From Pontibacter diazotrophicus (lineage in GTDB: Bacteria; Bacteroidota; Bacteroidia; Cytophagales; Hymenobacteraceae), in contig NZ_QRGR01000011.1 in the NCBI RefSeq assembly GCF_003367245.1, positions 124,001 to 188,000 on the forward strand: DNA of 64,000 nucleotides, given 5' to 3'. The notes under the pieces were generated by a model. That model was not told the DNA's origin. It worked only from the letters and a program-made list of their open reading frames with translations, and did no database searches. Both the position numbers and the translations under genes were made by a program. The stretch's first letter is position 1. Each line of letters opens with the position of its first letter. Positions 39,528 through 48,345 of the stretch are shown in pieces.

Positions 39528-40622
39528 ATGGAAAACAGTAATTTACCTGATAACTCCTTCTTAGAACAGATTGCACAGCAGTTGGGGCAAGTATTCTTCA
39601 GCTACGACACTATCGGGGGTAAATTCAACTATATTTCCCCTGCCATCGAACAGCTCTGCGGCACTACACCAGAAAACATTTTTTCCAACCCTGAAGCCTT
39701 TTTGTCTCACGTGCATGAAGACGACTTAGAATTCTTAGGTCACCAATACCGGAAACTGTTGGTTACCCGCGAGCAAACGCAGGTGGAGTTCAGAGTCAGG
39801 CAGACTGACCAGGAAACAAAGTGGATTTGTGTTTCCGCCTGTTTCATACAAGATGAACACGAGGCGCGGCACCTGATAGGCGGGCATGCAATGGATATTA
39901 CAGAGCAGAAAGTGTTTACCCAGAACATCATGAAGTACAACAGCAAAAAGAACTCTACGCTGGAGATACTCTCTCATGACCTGGCGGCTCCCTTCGCCAA
40001 TATACAAGGCACTATCAATATCCTTGAAGAGCAGGTAAACCAGGGCGATATGGATATACAGCAACTAATTGGGTTTATAAAGCAGGATGCTATGAGAGGC
40101 TCCGACATGATCCGGGACTTCGTGGATAACGAGTTCCTGGAGTCCTCCCAGGTAATGCTGCATAAAGAACGGGTGGATATTGCAAGTAGAATCGCCATCA
40201 TGATGGACAATTACATAGAGCAGGAAAAGCTGATATCCAAAAACTTCAAACTTATTTCACCTGAAAAACCCATCTTCATGTACATCGATATGATGAAGTT
40301 TATGCAGGTGATGAACAACCTCGTTTCCAACGCCATCAAGTTCACCCAGGACAACGGAAATATTACTGTTTCGGTGGAAGACAAAGAGGACCATGTGCTA
40401 GTGAAGGTAGCTGATAACGGCATCGGTATTCCAAAGAAGATGCAACCATACCTGTTTGACAGGTTTACGAGAGCGCGAAGAGCGGGCGTGCGCGGCGAGA
40501 AAAGCACCGGGCTTGGCATGTCTATTATCAAGACCATTGTGGAGTTGCATAACGGAAAGATTTCCTTTGAGAGCAAGGAAGGCACAGGCACCACTTTCTA
40601 CATTGAAATACCGTTAGAGTAG
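39528..40622 (+). CDS. PAS-domain sensor histidine kinase
   Basis: The 364-aa soluble kinase has one PAS domain (about residues 12-130, with FFSYDTIGGKFNYISPAIE). HisKA follows, with phospho-acceptor His150 in EILSHDLAAPFANIQ, then a complete HATPase (NNLVSNAIKFTQDNGN, VADNGIGIP and STGLGMSIIKTIVE). All ATP-binding boxes are intact. It is followed on the opposite strand by a stand-alone receiver gene. Together with the larger kinase upstream this makes a signalling island. Signal unknown. Confidence 0.94.
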   Translation: MENSNLPDNSFLEQIAQQLGQVFFSYDTIGGKFNYISPAIEQLCGTTPENIFSNPEAFLSHVHEDDLEFLGHQYRKLLVTREQTQVEFRVRQTDQETKWICVSACFIQDEHEARHLIGGHAMDITEQKVFTQNIMKYNSKKNSTLEILSHDLAAPFANIQGTINILEEQVNQGDMDIQQLIGFIKQDAMRGSDMIRDFVDNEFLESSQVMLHKERVDIASRIAIMMDNYIEQEKLISKNFKLISPEKPIFMYIDMMKFMQVMNNLVSNAIKFTQDNGNITVSVEDKEDHVLVKVADNGIGIPKKMQPYLFDRFTRARRAGVRGEKSTGLGMSIIKTIVELHNGKISFESKEGTGTTFYIEIPLE

Positions 40623-40650
40623 CTCCTACCCTTGCGGTGTAAACTCTAAT

Positions 40651-41043
40651 TTAAGCATGCTCTAAAACCCGCTGCAGCTTTTCTTTTGTTAAAGGCTTAT
40701 GCAGGAACGCGGATACCGGGTACTTCTTTGCCTTTTCCATCTCCCATGGGTTATGTGAGCTGCTGAGCAAAGCTATCTTCGTGTCGTTGAAGTCCATATT
40801 CGGGAGCCTTTCCAGTTCTTCTAAAAAAGCGAAGCCGTCCATTACGGGCATTTTAATATCCAGCAGAATAAGCTGCGGAAGCAGCTCCTCAGCAACTGCT
40901 TTCTTTATACTATTCAGTCCCTCTAATCCATTAAGCGCAGTCTGTATCTGGCTCCCAACGCCAACACTGTGAAGCAAACGCTTCGTGAGGAAAATACTGG
41001 TTTCATCATCATCTATAACTAAAACTCTCTCTATTTGCTTCAT
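40651..41043 (-). CDS. Single-domain response regulator
   Basis: The 130-aa protein is a receiver only: VLVIDDDETS acidic pocket, phospho-acceptor Asp62 in LILLDIKMPVMDG, Ser in ALLSSSH and Lys in FLHKPLTKEK. It is convergent with the PAS kinase gene, 28 bp away, and likely the partner of one of the two kinases here. No DNA-binding output. Confidence 0.94.
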   Translation of the reverse strand: MKQIERVLVIDDDETSIFLTKRLLHSVGVGSQIQTALNGLEGLNSIKKAVAEELLPQLILLDIKMPVMDGFAFLEELERLPNMDFNDTKIALLSSSHNPWEMEKAKKYPVSAFLHKPLTKEKLQRVLEHA

Positions 41044-41225
41044 TCAGTCAATTTCTTCTGTATTGTAATCTTATTGAGATAGCATACGGCACAAATCCCG
41101 AAGCAGGCATTAAATCAGTTTTAAAAGCGCTATTAAGCGGGATGTACAGCTGCACACAAATACAACTACTGCCCTATTATTCTCCTGCCTTTTAACGGCT
41201 GTAAGAGGAGGTAAAATGATTCCTT

Positions 41226-41603
41226 TTAATCAACTGGCTTAAACTCCATGGTTTTAGCGACATGTTCCGGTTTGATGATTCCTCTGGCATAGAAGGAATT
41301 TTCCCCTTTGTCGTATTTATCTAAATAGGCCTGGCTGATTCGCTCCTGTAGATTTTCACTTTCTTCGGGAATACTGGCCCTGATAGCAGTAATTTTATCA
41401 CCGCACTGGATTTGCCCATTGGCATTGTTTAAGAAGGTATTGAACCAGCTACGTTTACCAAATCCCCAGGAACGCGCAAATACTCTGTCATCTACAAGCA
41501 CCTTCCAGATAGGAAGGAATTTTTCTCTTTCACTTCCGGCTTTGATACCAATAAGGTTGTTGTTCCTGATGTATGCTAAGGTCTCCTGATCGAAATCAGC
41601 CAT
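41226..41603 (-). CDS. DUF2255-family protein
   Basis: The 125-aa protein begins MADFDQETLAYIRNNNLIGI. The DUF2255 core has PIWKVLVDDRVFARSWGFGKRSWFN and the following GQIQCGDKITAI. These resemble flavin-reductase-like split-barrel proteins that bind nitro or deazaflavin compounds, but activity has not been shown for this gene. It is monocistronic and divergent from the SMP-30-like gene. Confidence 0.83.
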   Translation of the reverse strand: MADFDQETLAYIRNNNLIGIKAGSEREKFLPIWKVLVDDRVFARSWGFGKRSWFNTFLNNANGQIQCGDKITAIRASIPEESENLQERISQAYLDKYDKGENSFYARGIIKPEHVAKTMEFKPVD

Positions 41604-41805
41604 AGAATTAAAGAATTAAGTATATTATAATTACTTCCAGGGATAGTGGCGCACTGGCTTTTAAACCACTTCTTGAGTATCTGTCGGGACAAATATGGAC
41701 TCTTTTACAGACAGATGATGTACAGACTATTCTGTCTTTCGTATTATATATAATATTCCTTAATTTAGATATCAAAATCTTTTCACACACTAAAACTTTC
41801 TGACT

Positions 41806-42681
41806 ATGAAGAGCACCTTTTCCCTTCTGTTACTCGCTGCTGTTTTGTTTTCCTGTTCAGGTGAAACAGAAACCCAGCAAACCGCAGAAACGAATGCAAC
41901 TGAAACAGCAACAGAACCCAGCCTCACAAAGGTTTGGGAAACAGACACGGTTATGACCACCGCTGAGTCTACCTTGTATGACGAAGAAAATAACATTATC
42001 TATGTCAGCAACATACAGGGGAACCACTCAGAAAAAGACGGGGAGGGATTTATTTCCATCCTGCGGCCTGATGGGTCTGTCAGCCAGATGAATTGGGTAA
42101 CAGGACTGAATGCGCCAAAGGGTATGGCCATCATGGACGGCAAACTTTATGTGACGGATATTGATGAACTGGTTGAAATTAACATAGCCGACAGCACTGT
42201 CACGAACCGTTATCCTGTGCAGGGCGCTGCCTTCCTGAACGATGCAGCTACCGATGGAGAGAAAGTTTATTTTACTGACTCAGAGACAGGCAAAGTGCAT
42301 GTGCTGGAAAACGGCAGCGTGAATACTGTTGCCGAAGGGATGGAAGGCATTAACGGACTTGCCTTTAATGATGCAGGTGAAATGTTTGTGCTGGACGGAA
42401 AAGGACTCCGAAAGTACAACATGCAGGATAAAACCGCTGAACCTGTAAATGAAACAGTTACCGGCGGCGATGGCCTGGTTATTATTGACGACAGCACCTA
42501 CATCGCGAGCCGCTGGCAGGGAGAAGTTTACCTGATCCGTAACGGGAATGAGCAGTTACTGCTGGATACAAAGGGAGAAGAATCCAACACAGCGGATATT
42601 GATTACATAGAAGAAGAGCAACTGGTGCTGGTTCCTACTTTCCTCAAAAACAGGGTAGCCGCGTATAAACTTGATTATTAA
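41806..42681 (+). CDS. SMP-30/NHL-like beta-propeller lipoprotein
   Basis: The 291-aa protein has a lipoprotein signal ending at Cys17 (LFSC), a Thr/Glu-rich linker and then six repeating blades. Typical pieces are NAPKGMAIMDGKLYVTDIDE, VNTVAEGMEGINGLAF and GGDGLVIIDDSTYIASRW. This pattern resembles SMP-30/gluconolactonase or NHL propellers, although the metal-binding residues cannot be confirmed by eye. It is likely periplasmic. Function unknown; no neighbour gives a hint. Confidence 0.8.
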   Translation: MKSTFSLLLLAAVLFSCSGETETQQTAETNATETATEPSLTKVWETDTVMTTAESTLYDEENNIIYVSNIQGNHSEKDGEGFISILRPDGSVSQMNWVTGLNAPKGMAIMDGKLYVTDIDELVEINIADSTVTNRYPVQGAAFLNDAATDGEKVYFTDSETGKVHVLENGSVNTVAEGMEGINGLAFNDAGEMFVLDGKGLRKYNMQDKTAEPVNETVTGGDGLVIIDDSTYIASRWQGEVYLIRNGNEQLLLDTKGEESNTADIDYIEEEQLVLVPTFLKNRVAAYKLDY

Positions 42682-42744
42682 CAGGCATTTGTCAGACTTC
42701 ATGAAGCCCCTTTAAAGGCAGGCTGTTACATTAAAATGTAACCT

Positions 42745-42893
42745 ATGGCGCGAGGGTCCACCCTCGTGTCTGGTATCGCAGGGCCTCTGGCCCGTGAAGC
42801 ATAGAGCAGCCTCTGAAGTGTATCCGCCCCTGTAGCTTTTGCATGCGGCCAGAGGCCGCTGAATAGGCAGCACGAGCGAAGACGCTCGCGCTA
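42745..42893. repeat. Four-hairpin palindromic element with covarying stems
   Basis: Four small hairpins lie in a row: CGAGGGT/ACCCTCG (42751-42757/42760-42766), GGGCC/GGCCC (42781-42785/42789-42793), GCGGCC/GGCCGC (42845-42850/42854-42859) and CGAGCG/CGCTCG (42873-42878/42883-42888). The second pair mirrors the first on the opposite strand, giving a large imperfect inverted repeat. Where the halves differ, the base changes keep each small stem paired. Just before it lies GTTACATT/AATGTAAC (42725-42742). REP/BIME-like; the family is unknown to me. Confidence 0.7.
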
Positions 42894-42899
42894 TGAAAG

Positions 42900-42966
42900 A
42901 GAGGGGATATAAAGTAAAAGGGAATAGCTGCTTGAAGGCTATTCCCTTTTACTTTATATCCCCTCT
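42900..42966. terminator. 29-bp perfect hairpin between the propeller and PBP genes
   Basis: Arms 42900-42928 and 42938-42966 are perfect complements with a 9-nt loop. It lies between convergent genes (SMP-30-like plus, PBP minus). A/T-rich stem parts allow bidirectional termination, but the length also fits a mobile palindrome. Confidence 0.6.
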
Positions 42967-43055
42967 GATTAACTCAAAACCAGCTGCATTTTTCTAAAGA
43001 CCTGCTTTTAACTGCCCAGCCTGGCGTTGAATTCAGGTTAAGCATGATATTATCA

Positions 43056-46000
43056 TTATTGCTCTGTGTGAACTGGGGCAGGCAGCGCAACAGTTGAAGC
43101 AGAGACATCCCCACCTACCGTAATCAAAGGTTTAGCCACCGGAGGAACCTCAGGTGCACCAACGCATAAGGTACTGCTCCCCGGCTCCAGGTAAGGCTCC
43201 AGTATCGGAGCCATGCCACGCAGCACCTGTATCGGCAGCGACGAGGTAAAGCTGTACCCTGCCGCTTCACGGCCGGGCACAAAGGCAGTTAGTGTGCCGA
43301 AGTGGTTGTCGCCGAGGAAAAAGACAAAGGTAGCGGTTCGGTTAACAGCACGGGAGGTCATGCGGTGCCCCCCGGAGTTAACCGTAACAAGCCGATTATC
43401 TCCCGTGCCGGTTTTGCCGCCCATCGCCAGAGGATGACCGTCGGCTCTGGTAAAACCACCCTGCAGGCGGCGGGCAGTTCCCAAACCCACCACCTCTGAC
43501 AATGCCTCCCGCAGGGTGACGGCTACCTCGGGTACCATCACCTGCTCCCCCTCCAGGGGCGGGCGCCTGAGAGAAGTTTCATAAGGTGTGTTGGCCGCGA
43601 AGTGAAGCTTTTCGATGCGAAGCGTTCGTTGGCGCACACCGTTGTTCAGAATGATGCCCATCAGTTCTGCCAGCGCCGCCGGGCGGTCGCCGGAGGAACC
43701 CAGTGCTGTGGCGAAAGACGGCACCAGGTGGTCAAAAGGATAACCGAGCCGTTCCCAGCGCTGCTGGATATCGGCAAAAGCCTCCACTTCCAGCATGGTG
43801 CTGATGCGGGAATCACGTGCGTTCTTATAGCGTGTGCGGAACAGCCAGGCGTAAACTTCCTGGCGTTGTTCCTTACTTGCTTCCACTACCTCAGCCCACT
43901 CCGCACCGGGGTGCTGCAACAGGTAGCCCAGCACCCACAGTTCCAGCGGATGAACACGGGCAATATAGCCCTGATCCGGAAGGTTATAGGCATTAGGGCC
44001 ATACCGCTGGTACAATTCTAAAACCCTGTCATCCGTAATCTTCTCGTTGGGCAGGCGCTCGCGCAGAAATGCCGCGAAGCTGACGGAGTCGGTTTCAGGG
44101 TACAGATAGCGGTGCACGGCGGCTAAACGTACAGGGTTCTGGCGAAGTCCGTCCAAGAATTTATCCAGACGCTCCTCAGGCGTGTTGCCCTTGTACTTGC
44201 GCCAGAAGCGCAGCAGGAACGTCTTGCCTTCCCGATCAGCGAACTGAGTCAGGTACTCGCGACGGCGCGGGTCGCGGTCGTCTCCCATTAGCTGGGCTCT
44301 GCTGCCAGTGCTCTGGTAGGTAGTGTAGCGTACCAGGTCCCGCATCAACCGTACGAAGGGCAGGTTAATAGATTTCAGCAATGCCTCCCGCACAGTAGGA
44401 TTGCTCCAGTTTTCTTCGTTCCGGAAGTTATGGAATTTATGCAGGCCCCCTCCTGTAAAAAACACTTCCCGCGGATTGGCTGAATAGCGGCGCTCCAGTG
44501 CCGCCTGTAGCATTGCCGGCAGGCTTCTGTCTTTTTCCCTAAGCAGATACACCAGCACCCAACTGGTCAGGTTATCATTCGGTTCCTGTAAAGCATTTCG
44601 CAGCGTTTCCAGAGGCTTATCAGCATAACGTTCATGTATTTCCGCCATTATTTCCAGGTATGTAACCAATACCCGCAGTTTGGCAGTCGAGCCCAACTCC
44701 AGTTTACTACCTTCGTTGATATCAAATGGCTGGTTCGTGTTATCTGTCTGTACCCGTACCAGGTTGCCTTGCGGGGTATGTTCAAATAAGGTAAAGCTAT
44801 AACGCACCTGTTCTGTACTGCTAGGGGTTAACAAGCGTTCCCCAAACAGGCCAACAGTGCTGGCGAACTCAGGATCGCTCAGGCGATCAAGATAAGAACT
44901 GATCTGTTCCTGCAAATCATGTTGTAAAGTGGTTGTGGCGGCAAGGTCGAGGCGGTCCAGGTCGTACAGCGAGGTGCCCAGCAGTTCGGAGAGATGGGTG
45001 CGAACCATCAAAACACCCTTGTCTGTATCTACAGGGGTTACTGCCGGCGCTTTGCTGAAGTCACGGAAGGTGACTTCCTGCGCAAGCCCCGCTTCACGCA
45101 GAGCGGGACTGATGTAGCCATTTTCCCCCATCAGGCGCAGGTAGCTTCTCGTGAGTTTGCTCAGTTCAGCATGGCCCTGTGTCCCCAGGTAATAAGACGG
45201 ACGGCGTTGGGCAATCATTAGGGAAATTACCTGGCGCAGCGCCTGGCCCTGTGCAGCGAGGGTGTCTCCCTGAGCACTGGGGAGGTTCAAAAGGTGATTT
45301 ACCTCGTCGAAATCAGCGCCAAACCAAACCCAGAGTCCGTCACCTAAGCCATGCACTTCACCATATCCCGGAGCACCTGAGAGGGGCACCGTGTTAACAT
45401 AGGAAAGGAGCGCTGCCTGGCGCGCAGGAAGTGTTTCAGGACCTCCCTGGTAAGCCCGCACACTCGCAGAGACCATTTGCATAAGTTTATCACGGGGTCC
45501 GGCTGTAAGCCCTGCAGGAGAATGGCGGTATTTCTCTATTTGGGTGGGGAGGGTGCTGCCTCCTATTGTTTCGTACTCCAGGCCAATGGATTTGGCGGCC
45601 TCTTGCATAATAGCCTTGGTGAAACGCCCCCAGTCAATGGCCGGGTTCATGAACGGTCTGTCTGTATCTAAAAGCTCCCTGTTTTCAATAAACACCAGTG
45701 ATTGCACGGTTAGAAGCGGAACAGACGCAAAGGAGGCATAGACGCGCTTCGGGTAAGGAGAGTGATAAACAGATTGCCCCCCGCAGTCAACGATATTCAG
45801 GCCTGTCTGGGATTTCTCCTGATAAGGTGTGAAGAACCCTTTAGACGTATATTCCATTAAAGCTGGCGAGAATCGGGCCTGGTACTCTATCTCCAAGCCC
45901 TGTAGCTGCGCGCGTTCCAGCAGCCGTGGCAATTGGGCATAACCAAGGCGCATGTCAAACGGCCCGTTCTTCGGATAAGTAATAGTGTCGCTTGGCCCCG

Positions 46001-46202
46001 GCTTCACGCTGTAAGTAAGCGAAGCTGCATACTGCGAGAACTCCTCCGACTGAAACCTGGAGGTATGCATCTCATAAGCCACAGCAGCTATGGCGACGCA
46101 AACGCCCAGCATCAGTATTCCAATTAACGTCCACTTAAGGATGCCCCCACGCTTCTTCTCTTTCCTGTCCGTGGGCTTATTTTGGTAGTCGTTTATTATC
46201 AT
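43056..46202 (-). CDS. Class A penicillin-binding-protein-like glycosyltransferase/transpeptidase
   Basis: The 1048-aa protein (from ATG 46202; a start at 46259 would add 19 aa) has a basic cytoplasmic tail and one membrane helix (about residues 24-42). A glycosyltransferase-51 domain follows, with the catalytic Glu in FIENRELL and GGSTLPTQIEKY. A transpeptidase domain has Ser505 in STAK and the KTG triad at 930-932. Between them lies a large helical stretch (about 540-780) rich in charged residues, longer than in ordinary PBP1a. It probably cross-links or elongates peptidoglycan in the periplasm. The special insertion is a reason to suspect a non-canonical role. Confidence 0.88.
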   Translation of the reverse strand: MIINDYQNKPTDRKEKKRGGILKWTLIGILMLGVCVAIAAVAYEMHTSRFQSEEFSQYAASLTYSVKPGPSDTITYPKNGPFDMRLGYAQLPRLLERAQLQGLEIEYQARFSPALMEYTSKGFFTPYQEKSQTGLNIVDCGGQSVYHSPYPKRVYASFASVPLLTVQSLVFIENRELLDTDRPFMNPAIDWGRFTKAIMQEAAKSIGLEYETIGGSTLPTQIEKYRHSPAGLTAGPRDKLMQMVSASVRAYQGGPETLPARQAALLSYVNTVPLSGAPGYGEVHGLGDGLWVWFGADFDEVNHLLNLPSAQGDTLAAQGQALRQVISLMIAQRRPSYYLGTQGHAELSKLTRSYLRLMGENGYISPALREAGLAQEVTFRDFSKAPAVTPVDTDKGVLMVRTHLSELLGTSLYDLDRLDLAATTTLQHDLQEQISSYLDRLSDPEFASTVGLFGERLLTPSSTEQVRYSFTLFEHTPQGNLVRVQTDNTNQPFDINEGSKLELGSTAKLRVLVTYLEIMAEIHERYADKPLETLRNALQEPNDNLTSWVLVYLLREKDRSLPAMLQAALERRYSANPREVFFTGGGLHKFHNFRNEENWSNPTVREALLKSINLPFVRLMRDLVRYTTYQSTGSRAQLMGDDRDPRRREYLTQFADREGKTFLLRFWRKYKGNTPEERLDKFLDGLRQNPVRLAAVHRYLYPETDSVSFAAFLRERLPNEKITDDRVLELYQRYGPNAYNLPDQGYIARVHPLELWVLGYLLQHPGAEWAEVVEASKEQRQEVYAWLFRTRYKNARDSRISTMLEVEAFADIQQRWERLGYPFDHLVPSFATALGSSGDRPAALAELMGIILNNGVRQRTLRIEKLHFAANTPYETSLRRPPLEGEQVMVPEVAVTLREALSEVVGLGTARRLQGGFTRADGHPLAMGGKTGTGDNRLVTVNSGGHRMTSRAVNRTATFVFFLGDNHFGTLTAFVPGREAAGYSFTSSLPIQVLRGMAPILEPYLEPGSSTLCVGAPEVPPVAKPLITVGGDVSASTVALPAPVHTEQ

Positions 46203-46911
46203 AATTGGACTTTTTTTAGGGTGAAAAGCGAAGGGCTCCGTATTTATTTTTACGTTCAATTTGCCTTAAAGGTGACTAAAAGAAGTGAAAACATTCGGAA
46301 AGAATCACTCTCTCCGGCTCAGTATATTGTACCCAAACTGCACTTAGCAGAGATTACATTCCAACTGATAGAAAATGTGTTCAACCTGTCTACCAGTTTA
46401 CTGTGGATCTGAGTAATCCAGGCAGTATATCGAGGCAGGTCATGTAAGGATAATTTTCAAAACAGCAAAAGAAGGACTGGTACTATTATGTTACGATGGG
46501 TTTAGGAAATCTTAAACCGATGTTGTCAATGACACTGGTTCTTTAACTTTTTTTATGCGAAACCTCACCCAAAGAAATAACAGGATTTAGATACAGGTTT
46601 ATTCATACAGGAATAACTGACACCGCTCCCTATCCCTTATACTTATTTCTAAGGCCAATTTTGATAGGGGATTGCTGCTGCCTGTTCTGAATCGCCTGCA
46701 AGACAGTAAAGTGGCTTTGGTGGTTTTTAGCTATTCTTTTTGTTCTCCTGAAAAGATAACATCAAACACCCTAAAACATATTAAAGTAGCATTTTGCATT
46801 TTATAGTGCCCAAACGCAACAGTATAGCCATATTTTTTAATAAAATATAACCCTTATTATAAAATACAGTATAGAGTCCAAATTCATTACTCATTTAATC
46901 CTACAAAACAC
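46203..46911. other. Long A+T-rich intergenic region
   Basis: About 700 bp between the PBP gene and the 156-aa lipoprotein gene, transcribed away from each other. It must hold two promoters. I found no ORF of coding character, no strong hairpin and no obvious repeat. Confidence 0.4.
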
Positions 46912-47382
46912 ATGAGAACACTTAAACCAATTACACTACTATTTCTCACACTAATGATGTTTAGCTTTGCAAGCTGCGAACTAATTGAGGACATGCTTCC
47001 AGTTCCAGGTACTGAAGAGCCTGAGCCAGAACCTGAAGCACCCTCTCCTTTAGAGATGCTGGTAACCGATAGCCTCTCAACGGGCCTTGTATGGCAGTTA
47101 CAGCAGGTGCAATTAGATGGTGCAGACTTTACTGCTGCCTATGACCAGGTGTATCAACTGGACAACTCTTACTTTGACATCAGGAGTGATGGCACCTTCA
47201 GTGGGGCTTTGCTAGGTGAAACATATTATAATGACCCTAAATGGCAAGCAGAAGGAAATGTATTGACCTTAACACATGACTACATCGTGCAAGGCCTTAG
47301 CCCAACTCAAATGGTACTGGAAAGAACTTTGCCTGCCGGAGGGCCAGGTGAAGTTGTAACCTATGTCTTTGTGAAGGAATAG
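46912..47382 (+). CDS. Hypothetical lipoprotein
   Basis: The 156-aa protein has a lipoprotein signal ending at Cys22 (FASC), then an acidic Pro/Glu-rich linker (EEPEPEPEAPSP). A small beta-rich domain follows, with WQLQQVQLDGADF, FDIRSDGTFSG and GNVLTLTHDY. The domain looks like a lipocalin-like (META-type) fold, but I cannot name a family. Probably exported to the outer membrane. It ends with a good terminator 20 bp past the stop. Confidence 0.7.
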   Translation: MRTLKPITLLFLTLMMFSFASCELIEDMLPVPGTEEPEPEPEAPSPLEMLVTDSLSTGLVWQLQQVQLDGADFTAAYDQVYQLDNSYFDIRSDGTFSGALLGETYYNDPKWQAEGNVLTLTHDYIVQGLSPTQMVLERTLPAGGPGEVVTYVFVKE

Positions 47383-47401
47383 TAAACACGCTCTACTAAA
47401 C

Positions 47402-47431
47402 AAAAAGCCCTTCCAAATGGAAGGGCTTTTT
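47402..47431 (+). terminator. Terminator of the 156-aa lipoprotein gene
   Basis: AAAAAGCCCTTCCA (47402-47415) pairs with TGGAAGGGCTTTTT (47418-47431). A short loop and a run of T follow (TTTTTGTTTTTG). Clear factor-independent terminator. Confidence 0.92.
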
Positions 47432-47509
47432 GTTTTTGAGTTGTCCCGCCCTATAATAAATAGATAGTACGGGTACTGTTATATAATTATGATAACTGAG
47501 GCACCTTAG

Positions 47510-47695
47510 TATACTTATCATAAAACCTTTCGCGTATTAGCCGATGAACGTACCCGTGGGGACTTTGCCGTAATGCGCTATGATGAATGGGGTGTAGGAA
47601 CCTCTACCGGAAATTATACGGGTACCACTATAGCAGAATTTGCGCAAGATGCCAAAGCAGCAGTTAAAGCTTTACGATCAGACCATTGTGTCTAA
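47510..47695 (+). pseudogene. Remnant of an alpha/beta-hydrolase gene
   Basis: The 61-codon open stretch has no start codon. It reads FRVLADERTRGDFAVMRYDE, then WGVGTSTGNYTGTTIAEFAQ and DAKAAVKALRSDHCV to a stop at 47693-47695. This closely tracks the FxxLADxLxRxGxAVLRYDxRGVGxSTG segment of alpha/beta-hydrolases, with an altered key residue (EW for DDR) and upstream stop TAG at 47507. The catalytic Ser-containing and C-terminal parts are absent. I treat it as a decayed fragment. Confidence 0.6.
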
Positions 47696-47802
47696 GTAGA
47701 TATACAGTATAGCAGAACAAGTAGGCACAAGGCTGTTTAACAATATGTTAATTAGCAGGTGTTGTTTAACCTCTCTATGTTTACATACAACCTACCACAG
47801 CT

Positions 47803-48345
47803 ATGAAATACTTCCTGTGCATTATTCTCCTGCTCCCTTTCAGTGCCTCTTACTGCTACGCGCAGCGTCTGTACGATAAACCTGAGGTACAAACAGGGGA
47901 AACAACTTATAAGGTGGAAGTTTTTGAAGGGCGTTTCCCAATGATCGGAGTAACGAACGCTAAAAATTCCTTAGCTGGAACAAGGATGATAGTTAGTTCA
48001 GATGTGTTAGGAGGAACGCATTTTACACAGCCTGCGAGCCTGTTGAATAGCTTTTGGAGTACTTTCAATGAAGAAGATCTAAAAGAATTGCTTCCTGAGA
48101 AAATCATCCTGGCAATGTTCTATGTAAATCCTTACGGTAGGGTGAGGGAAATAAGCTTCTTGTTGAAGAAGGATACCAGGCTAAGTCCAGAGAAGTTAGC
48201 CGAGCTAGAAGCCGCTCTTAAAAAGAACGTCTCCTTTAGCTTTAACATACACCCTCAACAAGCTGAACGCGCCAACTACTTCGTAATTACTGTGCCAATT
48301 TCAACAGCCAAAGTTTTAAATAAAACCCTAGAGCCAGAGTTTTAA
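47803..48345 (+). CDS. Hypothetical secreted protein
   Basis: The 180-aa product has a Sec signal peptide (about residues 1-20, ending CYAQ). A domain follows with VFEGRFPMIGVTNAKNSL, TMQ-like helical parts (FNEEDLKELLPEKIIL) and YGRVREISFLLKK, ending in HPQQAERANYFVITVPIS. It has only Cys18 within the signal and so is probably not disulfide-bonded. I recognise no family. It lies alone, in a region with decayed genes, but its frame is intact. Confidence 0.65.
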   Translation: MKYFLCIILLLPFSASYCYAQRLYDKPEVQTGETTYKVEVFEGRFPMIGVTNAKNSLAGTRMIVSSDVLGGTHFTQPASLLNSFWSTFNEEDLKELLPEKIILAMFYVNPYGRVREISFLLKKDTRLSPEKLAELEAALKKNVSFSFNIHPQQAERANYFVITVPISTAKVLNKTLEPEF

